Positions 17,363 through 26,639 of a stretch of DNA of 64,000 nt are shown in pieces. Source of the stretch: Lachnospiraceae bacterium oral taxon 500 (GTDB lineage Bacteria > Bacillota > Clostridia > Lachnospirales > Vallitaleaceae). The stretch lies in NCBI GenBank assembly GCA_002999035.1, contig CP027241.1:375001-439000 (forward strand), in the 5' to 3' direction. Below the pieces are notes generated by a model that was given only the letters and a program-made list of their open reading frames with translations, ran no database searches and was not told where the DNA came from. Position numbers and translations under genes: made by a program. Each line of letters opens with the position of its first letter. The stretch's first letter is position 1.

Positions 17363-18637
17363 TTATTCTGTCACATCTAAAAACAATCCCTCATTGTTAT
17401 TTCCCTGCTTTTTCTGCCACGGAAGCTCATCGTCGGCGGCTTTAAAATTATACACCGGCTTCATGATATCAATAATATCAACCGAGTCGCCAATCACATC
17501 AATGATGTCATCAATTGATTTATACGCCATCGGCGCTTCGTCAATAGTCTGTTCATTGACGGATGTGCTGTATATACCTGCCATCGCCGCTTGATATGCT
17601 GCCAGATCAATCTTTTCTTTGGCTTTGCTTCTGGACATAATTCGGCCGGCACCATGCGGCGCGGAATAGTTCCACTCCGGATTGCCCTTGCCTACAGCGA
17701 GCACAGAACCGTCGCGCATATTAATCGGAATCAGCACCTTCTCCCCCTGATGGGCGGCAATTGCGCCTTTGCGCAAAATCATCTCCTTGGTATCAATGTA
17801 GTTATGAATCGTATGAAATGCTTCCATCGCCGTCATACCGGTTCTTTCCAGAATAATCTCCACCATTTTTTCTCTGTTTCTGCGGGCAAACCGCTGACAA
17901 ATTTCCACATCATGCAAATAATCCTCAAGGAAAGAGCCATAAAGCCAGCACAACTCCTCCGGCACATCCGGCGTCTTGACTTTATATTCTTTTTCCAGCA
18001 CTGTCAGTGTACTTTGAATTTCACTGCATCTGCCTTCCGCTTTATATGTGCTGATAATTTCCTCGAGTCTGCTCAAATAATCCTCTTTGCCGGCCTGTAA
18101 ATCAATGGCCAGCTGCTGATAAAGTTCGGCAACCTGTTTTCCCAGATTTCGGCTGCCGGAGTGGATCACCAGATAAAATGCGCCATCCGAGGCCTGATCA
18201 ATCTCAATAAAATGATTGCCCCCACCCAGAGTGCCGAGAGAACGCTCCAGTCTTTTGGCATCCCGCAGCTGGCGGTAACATATCAGGCCGGTCAGGTCAA
18301 AGTGCTCTATCCGCCCTTCCCAAGTATTCATGCCCGACGGAATAAAGTGCGCCGCCGCGTCAACTTTTTCAAAATCAATGGTTTTTGCCGTCAGCCTGAC
18401 GGTATACATGCCGCAGCCGATATCAACTCCGACAATATTCGGGCAGACCTTTTCCTTGATGGTCATGGTCGTTCCCACCGTGCAGCCTTTGCCGGCATGA
18501 ACATCGGGCATAATGCGAATCTGGCTGCCCTCGGTCAGCGCACAGTCGCACAGTTTTTTAATCTGCTCGACAGCACTGTCGTCAACCACCTTGGCGTAGC
18601 AGACGGCAGTATTTATTTTTCCCTGTATTTTAAACAT
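17363..18637 (-). CDS. rtcB: RtcB-family RNA ligase
   Basis: The product has 424 residues from the ATG at 18637 (AGAGAGGG 6 bases upstream). Hallmarks are RIMPDVHAGKG (44-51), GVDIGCGMYTV with metal ligands Asp72 and Cys75, GGGNHFIEI (Asn141, His142), VIHSGSRNLG (His159) and the guanylylated His in SAPHGAGRIMSR. RtcB seals RNA ends carrying 2',3'-cyclic phosphate or 3'-phosphate to 5'-OH using GTP and Mn2+, and repairs cleaved tRNA or rRNA. The length fits the short bacterial subtype. Upstream lies a damaged DUF2828/TROVE-like gene, the usual partner of RtcB in RNA-repair operons, separated by a terminator hairpin at 18654-18684. Confidence 0.92.
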   Translation of the reverse strand: MFKIQGKINTAVCYAKVVDDSAVEQIKKLCDCALTEGSQIRIMPDVHAGKGCTVGTTMTIKEKVCPNIVGVDIGCGMYTVRLTAKTIDFEKVDAAAHFIPSGMNTWEGRIEHFDLTGLICYRQLRDAKRLERSLGTLGGGNHFIEIDQASDGAFYLVIHSGSRNLGKQVAELYQQLAIDLQAGKEDYLSRLEEIISTYKAEGRCSEIQSTLTVLEKEYKVKTPDVPEELCWLYGSFLEDYLHDVEICQRFARRNREKMVEIILERTGMTAMEAFHTIHNYIDTKEMILRKGAIAAHQGEKVLIPINMRDGSVLAVGKGNPEWNYSAPHGAGRIMSRSKAKEKIDLAAYQAAMAGIYSTSVNEQTIDEAPMAYKSIDDIIDVIGDSVDIIDIMKPVYNFKAADDELPWQKKQGNNNEGLFLDVTE

Positions 18638-18653
18638 AGTATCCCTCTCTTCC

Positions 18654-18684
18654 AAAAAACGGCGGACTCTTGTCCGGTCCGCCG
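18654..18684 (-). terminator. Terminator between the TROVE-like pseudogene and rtcB
   Basis: On the minus strand CGGCGGAC pairs with GTCCGCCG and is followed by TTTTTT. It lies only 17 bases before the rtcB start, so it overlaps the rtcB leader and could limit read-through from upstream. Confidence 0.8.
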
Positions 18685-18691
18685 CTTTATG

Positions 18692-19595
18692 CTATGCCGC
18701 TATTTTAGCATAGCGTTCGCTGCCCAGCACTTCCATCATAAAGTTGTACGGTGAAAGGACTCCGCCTGCCACCATTGAAAAAATGCGGGGCGTTACTCCT
18801 GACACCAGCGCCACTCCTTGCTCATTTTGCGTAACCGGCTGCTGCCGATTCCGGCTGGCCACATTCCAGAAAATGATCTGCGGGAGCTCGGAAAACTCTA
18901 CTTCCTTTTCCGCCAGCGTAATATTTTTCATAAAGTTCTCTCCGTACCAATTGGCAGTAAGATAAGGCGCAACCAGTTCATAGGGCGCAACATGATCGGC
19001 ATGCAAAGTTGCTGCTCCGGCGGCAACGGCATTGATAAAAGCGTTATAGCGCTCCTTGTCGTTACGGATAAAAGCTTTTCTGTATTTAAACAGAGCCTTT
19101 GACGGCTGCTTTTCATAGTCAAAGGAATAGTCCTTTTCCCGCAGGTTGTTTTCAATGATACGAACTTTTCGGCGCAGCGCTGTCAAAGCCTTCCTATAAT
19201 CCGCTGCCGAAAGGCCAAGCGCCCTTGCCATTTTCTTGCCCCAAGTTTTGGTCCTTACGCAAGTCATCATAGCGTCCGTACTCGGCAACATACTCTATGT
19301 TTTTGCGAACGGATCCCGGCTCATTTGCCGCCAGCCAGTTAAAGATTACCCGAAATACCCGTCTTTCTCCCAATCCGCCTCTGATATCCCTGGCAAAAAA
19401 GAGCAGTTTCATGGCGATATCCGCATTTTCTGTATATGCGTGAACAAAACGGCTAATAATCTCCGTCTCTCCCTCCCGGCGAAGTGCGCCGATAGCGGCA
19501 AAAAGGTCAAGACACTCGGAGCCTGTCGAGGCAAAGGCGGCCGCTCCGTTTTCCGTTAAGGTCCTATTCGCTTCTTGTTTCATATATTCCAGCAT
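18692..19595 (-). pseudogene. DUF2828/TROVE-like gene with two internal deletions
   Basis: Two frames together make one gene. The first (from the ATG at 19595, with AGGAGG) gives MLEYMKQEAN through IEYVAEYGRYDDL and then leaves frame near 19240. The second resumes with TWGKKMARALGLSAADYRK and runs to 18692. In intact relatives about 75 residues lie between these points, so a deletion changed the frame. Later, ENFMKNITLAEKE is joined directly to a segment ending LPQIIFWNVASRN; the von Willebrand A domain with its MIDAS motif, about 130 residues, should lie between. DUF2828 proteins are relatives of Ro60/TROVE RNA-binding proteins, often beside RtcB. The product would lack its metal-binding domain. 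Confidence 0.75.
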
Positions 19596-20253
19596 GAAAT
19601 TTCCTCCTTTTATTCATCCTTAGCGTAGCTTTTCCCGGTTTGATAAAATCATCCTTTTTTCTTAGCGGTTCGCAAAATATTTCATTCCTATTGGCGAAAA
19701 GATCGTGCTTTTTTGATTGACATTCCGCTTAAAAAGTTAAGTCATCCCGTTACAAGGCACCGTTTGCGGTGGACTTAAGCCCACAAAGGTGATTTTTCAT
19801 CACCAGATAACCATTTATCCCGAATTGCTGTTGGTGCCTTTAGCTCGGACAAGGCACATTTCGTTTTCCGGACTTCGTCCGTTAGCGATGAGAGTTAGCA
19901 GTTCTCGGCCAATATAGGTTGCTGTTTGCGCCTTTCCAAGATGCTTTTTCATTCAAACCCGGGTCATGCCCGGTGCCCGCCTAAAGCGGGTCATCAGTTT
20001 TGCGGTAAATGAATTGCTGTATGCATTTTTTGTTTTGCTGACAATGCTATTTTATCAATTCAGCTGCCGCTTATCACGGAAAAAAAGTTGCGAACCCCTT
20101 ATTTCTATATCAAACATCTTCGGTTTCGTGCTTGAAAAATTCATATATTTCCTGTATGATTTGAATTAGATATCCTAGGGATAGTATCTAATTGATGATC
20201 TCTCGGAAGCCTGAGTAATGATGCCAATGAAACTCTGGCGAGGAGGGTTATTT
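19596..20253. other. Long intergenic stretch with several hairpins (candidate structured RNA)
   Basis: No convincing gene lies here. Between about 19750 and 20000 there are many local stems: CACCG/CGGTG, GGTGAT/ATCACC around TTTTC, GTGCCTT/AAGGCAC, CGGAC/GTCCG around TTC, CCGGG/CCCGG and CCCGC/GCGGG. Some also pair over longer range (AAGGCACC with GGTGCCTT). The stretch directly precedes the TROVE-like gene on the minus strand. A 67-codon frame at 19966-20169 on the plus strand has no ribosome site and was not accepted. Confidence 0.5.
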
Positions 20254-20466
20254 ATGAAAAAGATTAGCTGTTTGTTTTTTGCTCTTGCAATTTTGTTATC
20301 TGATGTGATGTGTGCAGTTGTTGCTTTTAAATATGCTAAAATGCTTTGGGGTATTAAAAATGCAGGATATAGCGCACCTGCCGCTACTGCTCTTTTATGG
20401 GCAATTCCTTTTTTAATCGGTATAGTTGCATGTATTATTATTGCAGTAGTAGCAAGAAAAAAATAG
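20254..20466 (+). CDS. Small two-helix membrane protein
   Basis: The product has 70 residues from the ATG at 20254; GAGGAGGG lies 9 bases before it, whereas the frame's earlier Met codons have no site. Two hydrophobic helices (about 4-24 and 44-66) are joined by a short polar loop, and the C-terminus is basic (ARKK), so the product is a small inner-membrane protein. I do not recognise a family. The leader upstream (20160-20240) can fold (TAGATA with TATCTA; CTCG with CGAG). It is convergent with the damaged WYL gene, sharing a one-base junction at 20466/20467. Confidence 0.7.
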   Translation: MKKISCLFFALAILLSDVMCAVVAFKYAKMLWGIKNAGYSAPAATALLWAIPFLIGIVACIIIAVVARKK

Positions 20467-21902
20467 TTATGAATAATGCTCGCAACTTTTTTGCTTGATT
20501 AGTCTTGCTTTGATTAGATCCACAAAATGGGCAGGCGCCGTCACCTTCACCATCGGGCCAAATGACAATATTCTGATGACCATTTCGGTTTCATCCTCCA
20601 CATCATAGGTAACTCTTACCTTGTATCGACTGTCATTTAGCCTCTCCGCCTGCTTTTCAAAATGCGCAAAATGCAACAGCACTCGTTCCAAAGCATTTCG
20701 ATCATCAACCAACTCCAGTTCTACCGTTCTGCTTTTGGGTCGCCGCTTCCAGGCCGAACTTTTGTCATAAGGTTTATCATACGGCTTGGCATTTACTATC
20801 CGCCCCAGGTTGATGATTCCGCCATATCTGCTCCCTGACCCGATTAACCGGAATTTATCATCCTTTTCCGAGTATTCTATATATTCCGGCATCAGCACCA
20901 ACTGAATCAGCCTGCCCCTGTGATTTATCGTCTCAATCCGCAACGGAACCCGATTCCGCACCGCAGCAAGTACCAGCCGAAAGTTTCTGATATAGTCCGC
21001 ATCGGTATACGGATCACCGTCCGAATACTGGTCAAAAATAAGAATATCCTCCTGCTGAAAAAGCGGCTCTACTTCCGGCCAAGGAATCTCTTCATCCGTA
21101 AACAGCTTGATGCGCGGATCAGCAAATATGGCTTTCAGCCAGCGTTTTTCCCGCTCTAAGCGTTTATGAATATGATCTTCCTGTGCGTCATATCTGACTG
21201 TAAACTCGACATGCTCCAGCCGGCTGCCCGCCGGACTTTGAGTGCTGACACCCCACATATAGGCAAGCATGCCGTCCAGTTTCCTGCGAAGCTGATCAAA
21301 CCGAGCGCAAATATCACCCGGCTTAACCGCAGCAATGTTATCGATCCGAAAAGATGTAATCCGCTTAAAACGCGGCGTATATGCCATCAGATACTGTCTC
21401 CCGCTTTGAACACTAATCATAATACGAAGCGGTACAACATGATTTTCCGTAAGCCTGTCTTGATGGCGATTAATTATTTCCAGCGCAATCTGCCTTTTTT
21501 CGGACATGGTAGCAAATAACAAGCATACTATTTCGCTGTCCATTGCGCCGGTTATATAATGATGCTTAAAGGCAAAATGCTCGTCATGAGCGCCTTCTCT
21601 ATCCAGCAGATACGAGCCGATCACGCCGCAGGGCGACACCTCCGAGAAAAAATCCAGAATATCCGGACGGCCGATATTTCCTGTTTCTGCCCGCCGGTAA
21701 TACATGGTTTTCCCACGTTTTTCTGAAACGATGATACCTTCGGCTATGTACTCATTCAGCTTTCTATCCGGCGCCGCTCGTTATCGTAGGAACGAGCACT
21801 TTTGCGGGTATATTCGTCACGGCTTTTAAAGCCATAAACATAGAACTCCCGCATATAGTCGCGAATACGGTTGAAGTTCTTGATCAGCTCGCTGTACGGC
21901 AT
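20467..21902 (-). pseudogene. WYL-domain transcriptional regulator with an internal deletion
   Basis: An ATG at 21902 (AGGGAGG upstream) opens a frame MPYSELIKNFNRIRDYMREF to NERRRIES and stops at 21756. A second frame picks up at DRKLNEYIAEGIIVSEKRG and runs 400 codons to 20467, including the WYL-type core (FRLVLAAVRNRVPLRIETINHRG, then LVLMPEYIEYSEKDDKFRLIG). In relatives about 80 residues lie between the two parts, carrying the rest of the HTH region. The lesion is a deletion that also shifts frame, so the DNA-binding half is destroyed. WYL proteins are ligand-sensing regulators, some linked to DNA damage or phage defence. A sequencing error would not remove 80 residues. Confidence 0.75.
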
Positions 21903-21922
21903 GCCGGTTGCCTCCCTCTCAC

Positions 21923-22807
21923 CTAAAATAACGAATCAAGAATTGATTTTGGAATGCACATCATAACTGTCCGTTCCGGATCGACTACCTGACAAAATTT
22001 TAAGTCGCCGACGGCACTGAGCAGCATACCGGCATCATTAAAGGACAAGCCCAGCTTTTTCTGCACGATCTCATTCATGATCCTGACCGCATGAAATACA
22101 GCTTTTTCAATGTGCTCATGGGAATAAATAACACCGCAGATATCCTCATTTTCCAGCATTGGCGTTTCAATCGTGAGACCTTTGATGACAGACAGCCGCA
22201 CTTTGACATCGGCTGCAATCTCAACTCCGCTGACCATCACTTCTCCGTCTCCCATGGCCGCATGCACATCGCCTAAAGAAAAAATCGCCCCATCATGAAA
22301 TACAGGGAAATAAAGGGTTGCACCTGCCGCAATTCGTTTATTATCCATATTTCCGCCATGATTACCGGGGGTACCGCAATTTACCGCTCCCTTTTCGGGA
22401 GCTACCCCTATCACCCCGATCATCGGATTGATAGCAAACACAATTCGGTCATTAAAATGAACCTTTCCGTTTTCCACTTTTAGACGCTTGACCGACTCCT
22501 CTGTAATCAGTGAGCCCAGCACACCATTATCCGGCAGGGCACACATGACTCCCTGCTTTCCAAGTGCAATTTCCAGAATTTCAACCTTGAGTACATCACC
22601 GGCTACTGCATTTTTGACATAGACCGGGCCGGTCGCCGGATTGATGCAATCCCAGTTCAAATTGCCAATGGTCGAGCCGGCTTCATCCAGCTGGTTGTCA
22701 AAGCAATCATGGGTCCGAAAAATCAGAGTTTCTCCATCCTCAACCTGTGCCACACATTCATTGGTGCCATCAAAGGCAAATATCATTTTGTTTTCGATTA
22801 TTTTCAT
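21923..22807 (-). CDS. Acetamidase/formamidase family protein
   Basis: The product has 294 residues from the ATG at 22807 (AGGAAA 6 bases upstream). It has the FmdA/AmdA look: an N-terminal THDCFDNQL, then NPATGPVYVKNAVAGDVLKVEI, GTPGNHGGNMDNKRIAAGATLYFPVFHDGA and SLGDVHAAMGDGEV. The family hydrolyses formamide or acetamide to ammonia and the acid, and the His/Asp residues in the conserved GDVHAAMGDGE stretch are metal ligands. The alpha/beta hydrolase gene ends 30 bases upstream, so both belong to one unit. The natural substrate of such clostridial members is not known. Confidence 0.85.
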   Translation of the reverse strand: MKIIENKMIFAFDGTNECVAQVEDGETLIFRTHDCFDNQLDEAGSTIGNLNWDCINPATGPVYVKNAVAGDVLKVEILEIALGKQGVMCALPDNGVLGSLITEESVKRLKVENGKVHFNDRIVFAINPMIGVIGVAPEKGAVNCGTPGNHGGNMDNKRIAAGATLYFPVFHDGAIFSLGDVHAAMGDGEVMVSGVEIAADVKVRLSVIKGLTIETPMLENEDICGVIYSHEHIEKAVFHAVRIMNEIVQKKLGLSFNDAGMLLSAVGDLKFCQVVDPERTVMMCIPKSILDSLF

Positions 22808-22836
22808 CGCCGGTTTCCTTTCTGCCAACCTGTCTT

Positions 22837-23646
22837 TTAATTGCCGACAAATTCCGCCACCACCTGATTAAATTTATCCGGTTCTTCCCAAAACAGCATA
22901 TGTCCGGATTCCTCAAAGAAAACCGTTTTGGCACCCTTAATATTTTCACCGACCCAGGCACTGCCCTGCCAATCAAAGACCTTGCTTTGTCTGGCTACGC
23001 AAACCAAAGCCGGAACATCAATCCGTTTGACAAAATCCCGCCAGTCTAAATTGGTATGGTCTCTCATAATCTCAATTGCCACTGTGGCCGGACAATTTAA
23101 AATTTCAGTTGATAAAAATTGCAGCTCATCCTCTGTCGGCTGACGGTGCATACATCCATAGACCGTACCAACCGCACAATCTTTATGGGCATATTTTAAG
23201 TCGGCGCATAAGCGAATAAACATTTCCACATCATAACAGCCATTTTGCCCCCAAGCCCAATCCGGGCCGGTATATTGAAGCGGTGCCTGATCAACACAAA
23301 TCAGCTTCCGGATTCGGTCTTTGCCAAATAATTCCAAGTAACTCCATAACACGGCGCTGCCCATGGACCACCCCAGCGCCGTAACATCTTCCAGTTCCAA
23401 ATGATCCAGTAAGTTTTTCACATCCATTGCATAGCGGGCAATCCGATGTCCATGATCAACCTTTTCCGATTGACCATGCCCTCTGAAATCCATTAAAATT
23501 ACTTTGCAGGTCCGAGACAGCGCTTCCGCATTTTTATCAAAAAATCTGGTTGAACATGTCCAGCCCGGCAGCAGCAATAGTGCCTTTCCCTCCCCTTTTA
23601 CCTGATAATAAATTTGGACACCATCATTTGTTTGCAAAACAGCCAT
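22837..23646 (-). CDS. Alpha/beta hydrolase
   Basis: The product has 269 residues from the ATG at 23646 (AGGAGA upstream). It is a classical alpha/beta-hydrolase fold: oxyanion LLLPGWTCST, the strand-turn ILMDFRGHGQSEK, nucleophile elbow ALGWSMGSAVLW (Ser in GWSMG), a late Asp region (VPALVCVARQSKVFDW) and His in EESGHMLFWEEPD. It could be an esterase, lactonase or peroxidase-like hydrolase. It follows the SLH-GH18 gene by 30 bases and precedes the formamidase gene, so the three may be co-transcribed without an obvious shared pathway. Confidence 0.85.
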   Translation of the reverse strand: MAVLQTNDGVQIYYQVKGEGKALLLLPGWTCSTRFFDKNAEALSRTCKVILMDFRGHGQSEKVDHGHRIARYAMDVKNLLDHLELEDVTALGWSMGSAVLWSYLELFGKDRIRKLICVDQAPLQYTGPDWAWGQNGCYDVEMFIRLCADLKYAHKDCAVGTVYGCMHRQPTEDELQFLSTEILNCPATVAIEIMRDHTNLDWRDFVKRIDVPALVCVARQSKVFDWQGSAWVGENIKGAKTVFFEESGHMLFWEEPDKFNQVVAEFVGN

Positions 23647-23676
23647 TTGGAATCTCCTTTCTGGATTCAATTTATT

Positions 23677-25425
23677 TTACTTTTCCTTTTGAATTGCCTC
23701 CCACACATTTAGATATGGCGCTTTTTTATCATTCGGAATATTACCCAGCCGCCAGATGGAAATATTTCTTACCCCAAACATCTTGGCCAATTGGATCTTC
23801 GCCACTATACTTCTGGAATCCTCATACCATAAGATGTTTTCTGTCCCGTCTTCCGTCAAATAAGCCGCTCTCGGACTGCTGTACTGCTCCTGAAAAGTAA
23901 TCTCTGCGTTTGGCTTGGTCAGTGCTGCCGTAATTTTATCATAGGTCGGCTGAAAAGCACTTTGATTGATGACTTTTCCATTTTTTCTCTGCCACTGCAC
24001 AGAGGCAAAGGACACTTGCAGCATAACTTTATTGATATCTTCCACTCCGGTATTCTTATCCGTTATAAAGCGCAGGGCATTATAGATCTTATCCAGTGGT
24101 GCTAACGGAGTTAAAGTATATCCCTGCTCGGCTTCGGACGGTGTCAATGTCTTGGCATAATAATCATGCGCCATTAATATCACTCGATCGGCAATCTGTC
24201 CGATTTTGCGAAAATCATAGCCGTCAAAATAGGCAATGCCTTCTTTTCTTTGCGGATGAACCGCGACCAGCAAACGTTTCCCGTTTAACGCAACTTTTAA
24301 ATTATTTAAAAAGCTCACAAATTGCGCCTTCTTTGCCTCGCCTTTCATTTCCTCAAAATCAATGGTCACTCCATCCAAGTTCAATTTAGCCGCTGAAATC
24401 TCCTCCACAATCTGCTTGATCAGCTTGGCCTGTTCAGACGGCTTCTCCAAAAAGACAGTTAAATTGCCGGCCTCGCCAATTTTGCTGGTATCACTGGCAT
24501 AAACCATCAAATGCATTTTTACATTTTGGGCTCTGGCTTCGGCTAACACTTGTTCATAGCCGACCGGGATTGCAAAATCATTATCCTTTTCTCTTGAAGT
24601 ATTAAGGTAATATCCTTTTTGGGCGCTATGCCCCAACCGGCTCCAGCCAAAACTGACGGAATCCAGTCCATTTATAAATTGTCTTTGTCCAAATGAGCGA
24701 ATGGCATAAAAACCATGCAAATCGCTGATACCGGCATCCAGTTTTCTGGCCATCCGAATCATCATGGCGGCCGCTTCTTCCTTTGTCGCCGTCGCCGTCG
24801 GCGCAAAAGTCCGGGGTCCGGTTCCGTTAATAATTCCCAAGTCTTTGGCTACATTAATATAACCTTTAAAGCGTTCTACATCAGAAAAGCTGGGTTCTAA
24901 ATCCAGTTTGGAAGCAATCTGTCCATAACCCAAAGCCCGTACAATCATAATTGTCATTTCCTGACGGGTAATGGCATAGTCACCGCCAAATGAGCGCTTG
25001 GAAACACCCGGATTTTTATCAAACTCCGAGCCGACAGCCATCAATAAACCTTTTGAAACCGCCGTTTCCAGCGGCGCATAATACCAGGCCCCGGTATCAG
25101 TGGCATCAGCAAATGTGGGATTGGGCTGCTTCACCAAATCCCATTTCATGAGCCGCACCAAGAAAGTTACGAATTCATAGCGGCTGATTGACTTACCCAT
25201 CCCAAATTGATTATTGCCGATTCCATCCGTAATACCCCGGTTTCTAAGTTCCTGCACATATTCCGCTGCCCAGTGCTCTGCCGGCACATCTGAAAATGCC
25301 TTTGGCTCCGCCGCTGATATAAGATTAAATGATAATAAATTAGAAATTATGCTCAGGGCAGCCAACCAGGCCCCTGTTTTTGTCTTTTTCCTATTTTGTC
25401 CTTTTATAGCCAAGTTATCAATCAC
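23677..25425 (-). CDS. SLH-domain protein with GH18 (chitinase-like) domain
   Basis: The product has 582 residues. A GTG start at 25425 has AGGAAAA upstream. A signal peptide (about 1-40) is followed by three SLH repeats (about 43-95, 104-165, 178-230) that anchor it to the cell wall, and a GH18 barrel (about 237-580). The catalytic strand reads LNLDGVTIDFEEM: Asp351, Asp356 and Glu358 fit the DGxxxDxE pattern, with Glu358 the acid. Related wall-bound GH18 proteins (YaaH/YdhD-like) cut peptidoglycan-type or chitin-like polymers. Probably a cell-wall glycosidase. No co-transcribed wall gene is present nearby. Confidence 0.88.
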   Translation of the reverse strand: MIDNLAIKGQNRKKTKTGAWLAALSIISNLLSFNLISAAEPKAFSDVPAEHWAAEYVQELRNRGITDGIGNNQFGMGKSISRYEFVTFLVRLMKWDLVKQPNPTFADATDTGAWYYAPLETAVSKGLLMAVGSEFDKNPGVSKRSFGGDYAITRQEMTIMIVRALGYGQIASKLDLEPSFSDVERFKGYINVAKDLGIINGTGPRTFAPTATATKEEAAAMMIRMARKLDAGISDLHGFYAIRSFGQRQFINGLDSVSFGWSRLGHSAQKGYYLNTSREKDNDFAIPVGYEQVLAEARAQNVKMHLMVYASDTSKIGEAGNLTVFLEKPSEQAKLIKQIVEEISAAKLNLDGVTIDFEEMKGEAKKAQFVSFLNNLKVALNGKRLLVAVHPQRKEGIAYFDGYDFRKIGQIADRVILMAHDYYAKTLTPSEAEQGYTLTPLAPLDKIYNALRFITDKNTGVEDINKVMLQVSFASVQWQRKNGKVINQSAFQPTYDKITAALTKPNAEITFQEQYSSPRAAYLTEDGTENILWYEDSRSIVAKIQLAKMFGVRNISIWRLGNIPNDKKAPYLNVWEAIQKEK

Positions 25426-25545
25426 CGTCTGTTTTCCTTTCTTATGTATTGCCCAATCCTGCTCAATATGCTAATTAATTTGATTATGATCCCTCTCGGA
25501 TATTGCTTATTTTAATTGTACCATTTTTTAGTTTGATACGCAATG

Positions 25546-25586
25546 AAAAATGGCCCTGCTGTCACAAACGCAGCAGAGCCATTTTA
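25546..25586. terminator. Terminator of the DUF4349 gene
   Basis: AAAAATGGCCCTGCTG at the left pairs with CAGCAGAGCCATTTT at the right, giving a bidirectional stem with T-runs. It lies 13 bases after the stop codon at 25599. Confidence 0.88.
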
Positions 25587-25598
25587 GTTACTCCTCTT

Positions 25599-26639
25599 TT
25601 ATTTCGTTTTTTCACTTTCCGTTTTTTCGCTTTCCATTTTCTCCGGTTGGGGTTGATTCACGCCCATATTCGGTGCCGCATAATTCATCGGATATACCGG
25701 CGGATGAGCGTTCATTCTTTCTAAGCGTTTTTTAGCCGCCCGTTTGCTAATCCTCTTAATTAACCAGATTACTATAATAATTATAAGCGCCATAATTAAA
25801 AGTGCAAACCAGGAGCGAACCAAAAATATCACCAAACCCTGGAAAAAGTCAACCATGCCGTCAATAGAGTCCCGAAAGGCCGTTTTCACGTCACCTAAGA
25901 AGTTATCTTCTTCAATTACTTTTGTTTCTCTGACCTCTCGCAAGTTGATTGACAGAAAATCATATTGAACATCATATTCCAGGTTTTGCAGAGCCGCCTG
26001 GCTATATTCCCGGTTGGAAATAATTTCCGCCAGTTCGGTTTCAATGTGAATCAAGGCTTCAATGTCTTCCGTTTTTTTGGACAACTCAATCAAGCGGTCT
26101 TCCTTGGCTTTTAAAAGCTCAATATCACGCTTGGTATCACGAATTCGTTTGGTCACGTTTTCCGTGCTCATTTGTTCGTCCACAACCAGTCCAACTTCTG
26201 ATTTAATGGTATTTACCGCAGTGGCACTGGAGCCTTTGGGAATTCGCAGCATATAGAACACCGACCGATTCCGGTTCCGGTCATAGGTTGTGCCATAACT
26301 TGCTTCTACGCTCTCTATATAGCCCTTTAATTCACTGGCCAGCGCTTCAATTTTCTTGACCGATTCATCAAATTCCTTTGTTTCAACACTTAAACGTGTC
26401 CGGACAATAAATTGTTCCTTAGTGGGCAACTCAAACTTTCCGCTTGAAAAATCCGCATCCGGTGCAATCTCTTCCTTCGACATTTCCGGCGGCATTGGCG
26501 CTTCCATAGCGTTTCCCACCATTTGTTTTGAGTAGTTGTAGTCATAAGAACTCTTGCTGGAACCGCCGCAGCCGGTGGTAATCAGCATCAACCCCATACA
26601 TAAAACCCATGTCATAAAATAATACCATTTCCGTTTCAT
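25599..26639 (-). CDS. DUF4349 lipoprotein
   Basis: The product has 346 residues. A lipobox (LMLITTGCGG) marks an exported lipoprotein. The body has the DUF4349 pattern: RTRLSVETKEFDESVKKIEALASELKGYIESVEASY, a long coiled coil (about 160-230, KRIRDTKRDIELLKAKEDRLIEL), then a C-terminal transmembrane helix (about 275-300) and a Pro/Glu/Lys-rich tail. DUF4349 proteins occur in many bacteria without a firm function. AGGAGGGTG precedes the ATG. The gene is alone, closed by a terminator at 25546-25586. Confidence 0.88.
   Translation of the reverse strand: MKRKWYYFMTWVLCMGLMLITTGCGGSSKSSYDYNYSKQMVGNAMEAPMPPEMSKEEIAPDADFSSGKFELPTKEQFIVRTRLSVETKEFDESVKKIEALASELKGYIESVEASYGTTYDRNRNRSVFYMLRIPKGSSATAVNTIKSEVGLVVDEQMSTENVTKRIRDTKRDIELLKAKEDRLIELSKKTEDIEALIHIETELAEIISNREYSQAALQNLEYDVQYDFLSINLREVRETKVIEEDNFLGDVKTAFRDSIDGMVDFFQGLVIFLVRSWFALLIMALIIIIVIWLIKRISKRAAKKRLERMNAHPPVYPMNYAAPNMGVNQPQPEKMESEKTESEKTK

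Noticed and set aside
17591-18754. Long plus-strand frames opposite rtcB
   Set aside because: They are antisense shadows of rtcB codon structure without start signals or domains.
19940-20000. Hammerhead-ribozyme-like CTGATGA on the minus strand
   Set aside because: The CTGATGA is followed by a stem, but the required GAAA after stem II is missing.
19966-20169. 67-codon plus-strand frame
   Set aside because: No ribosome site, unusual composition, and it overlaps the hairpin-rich stretch.
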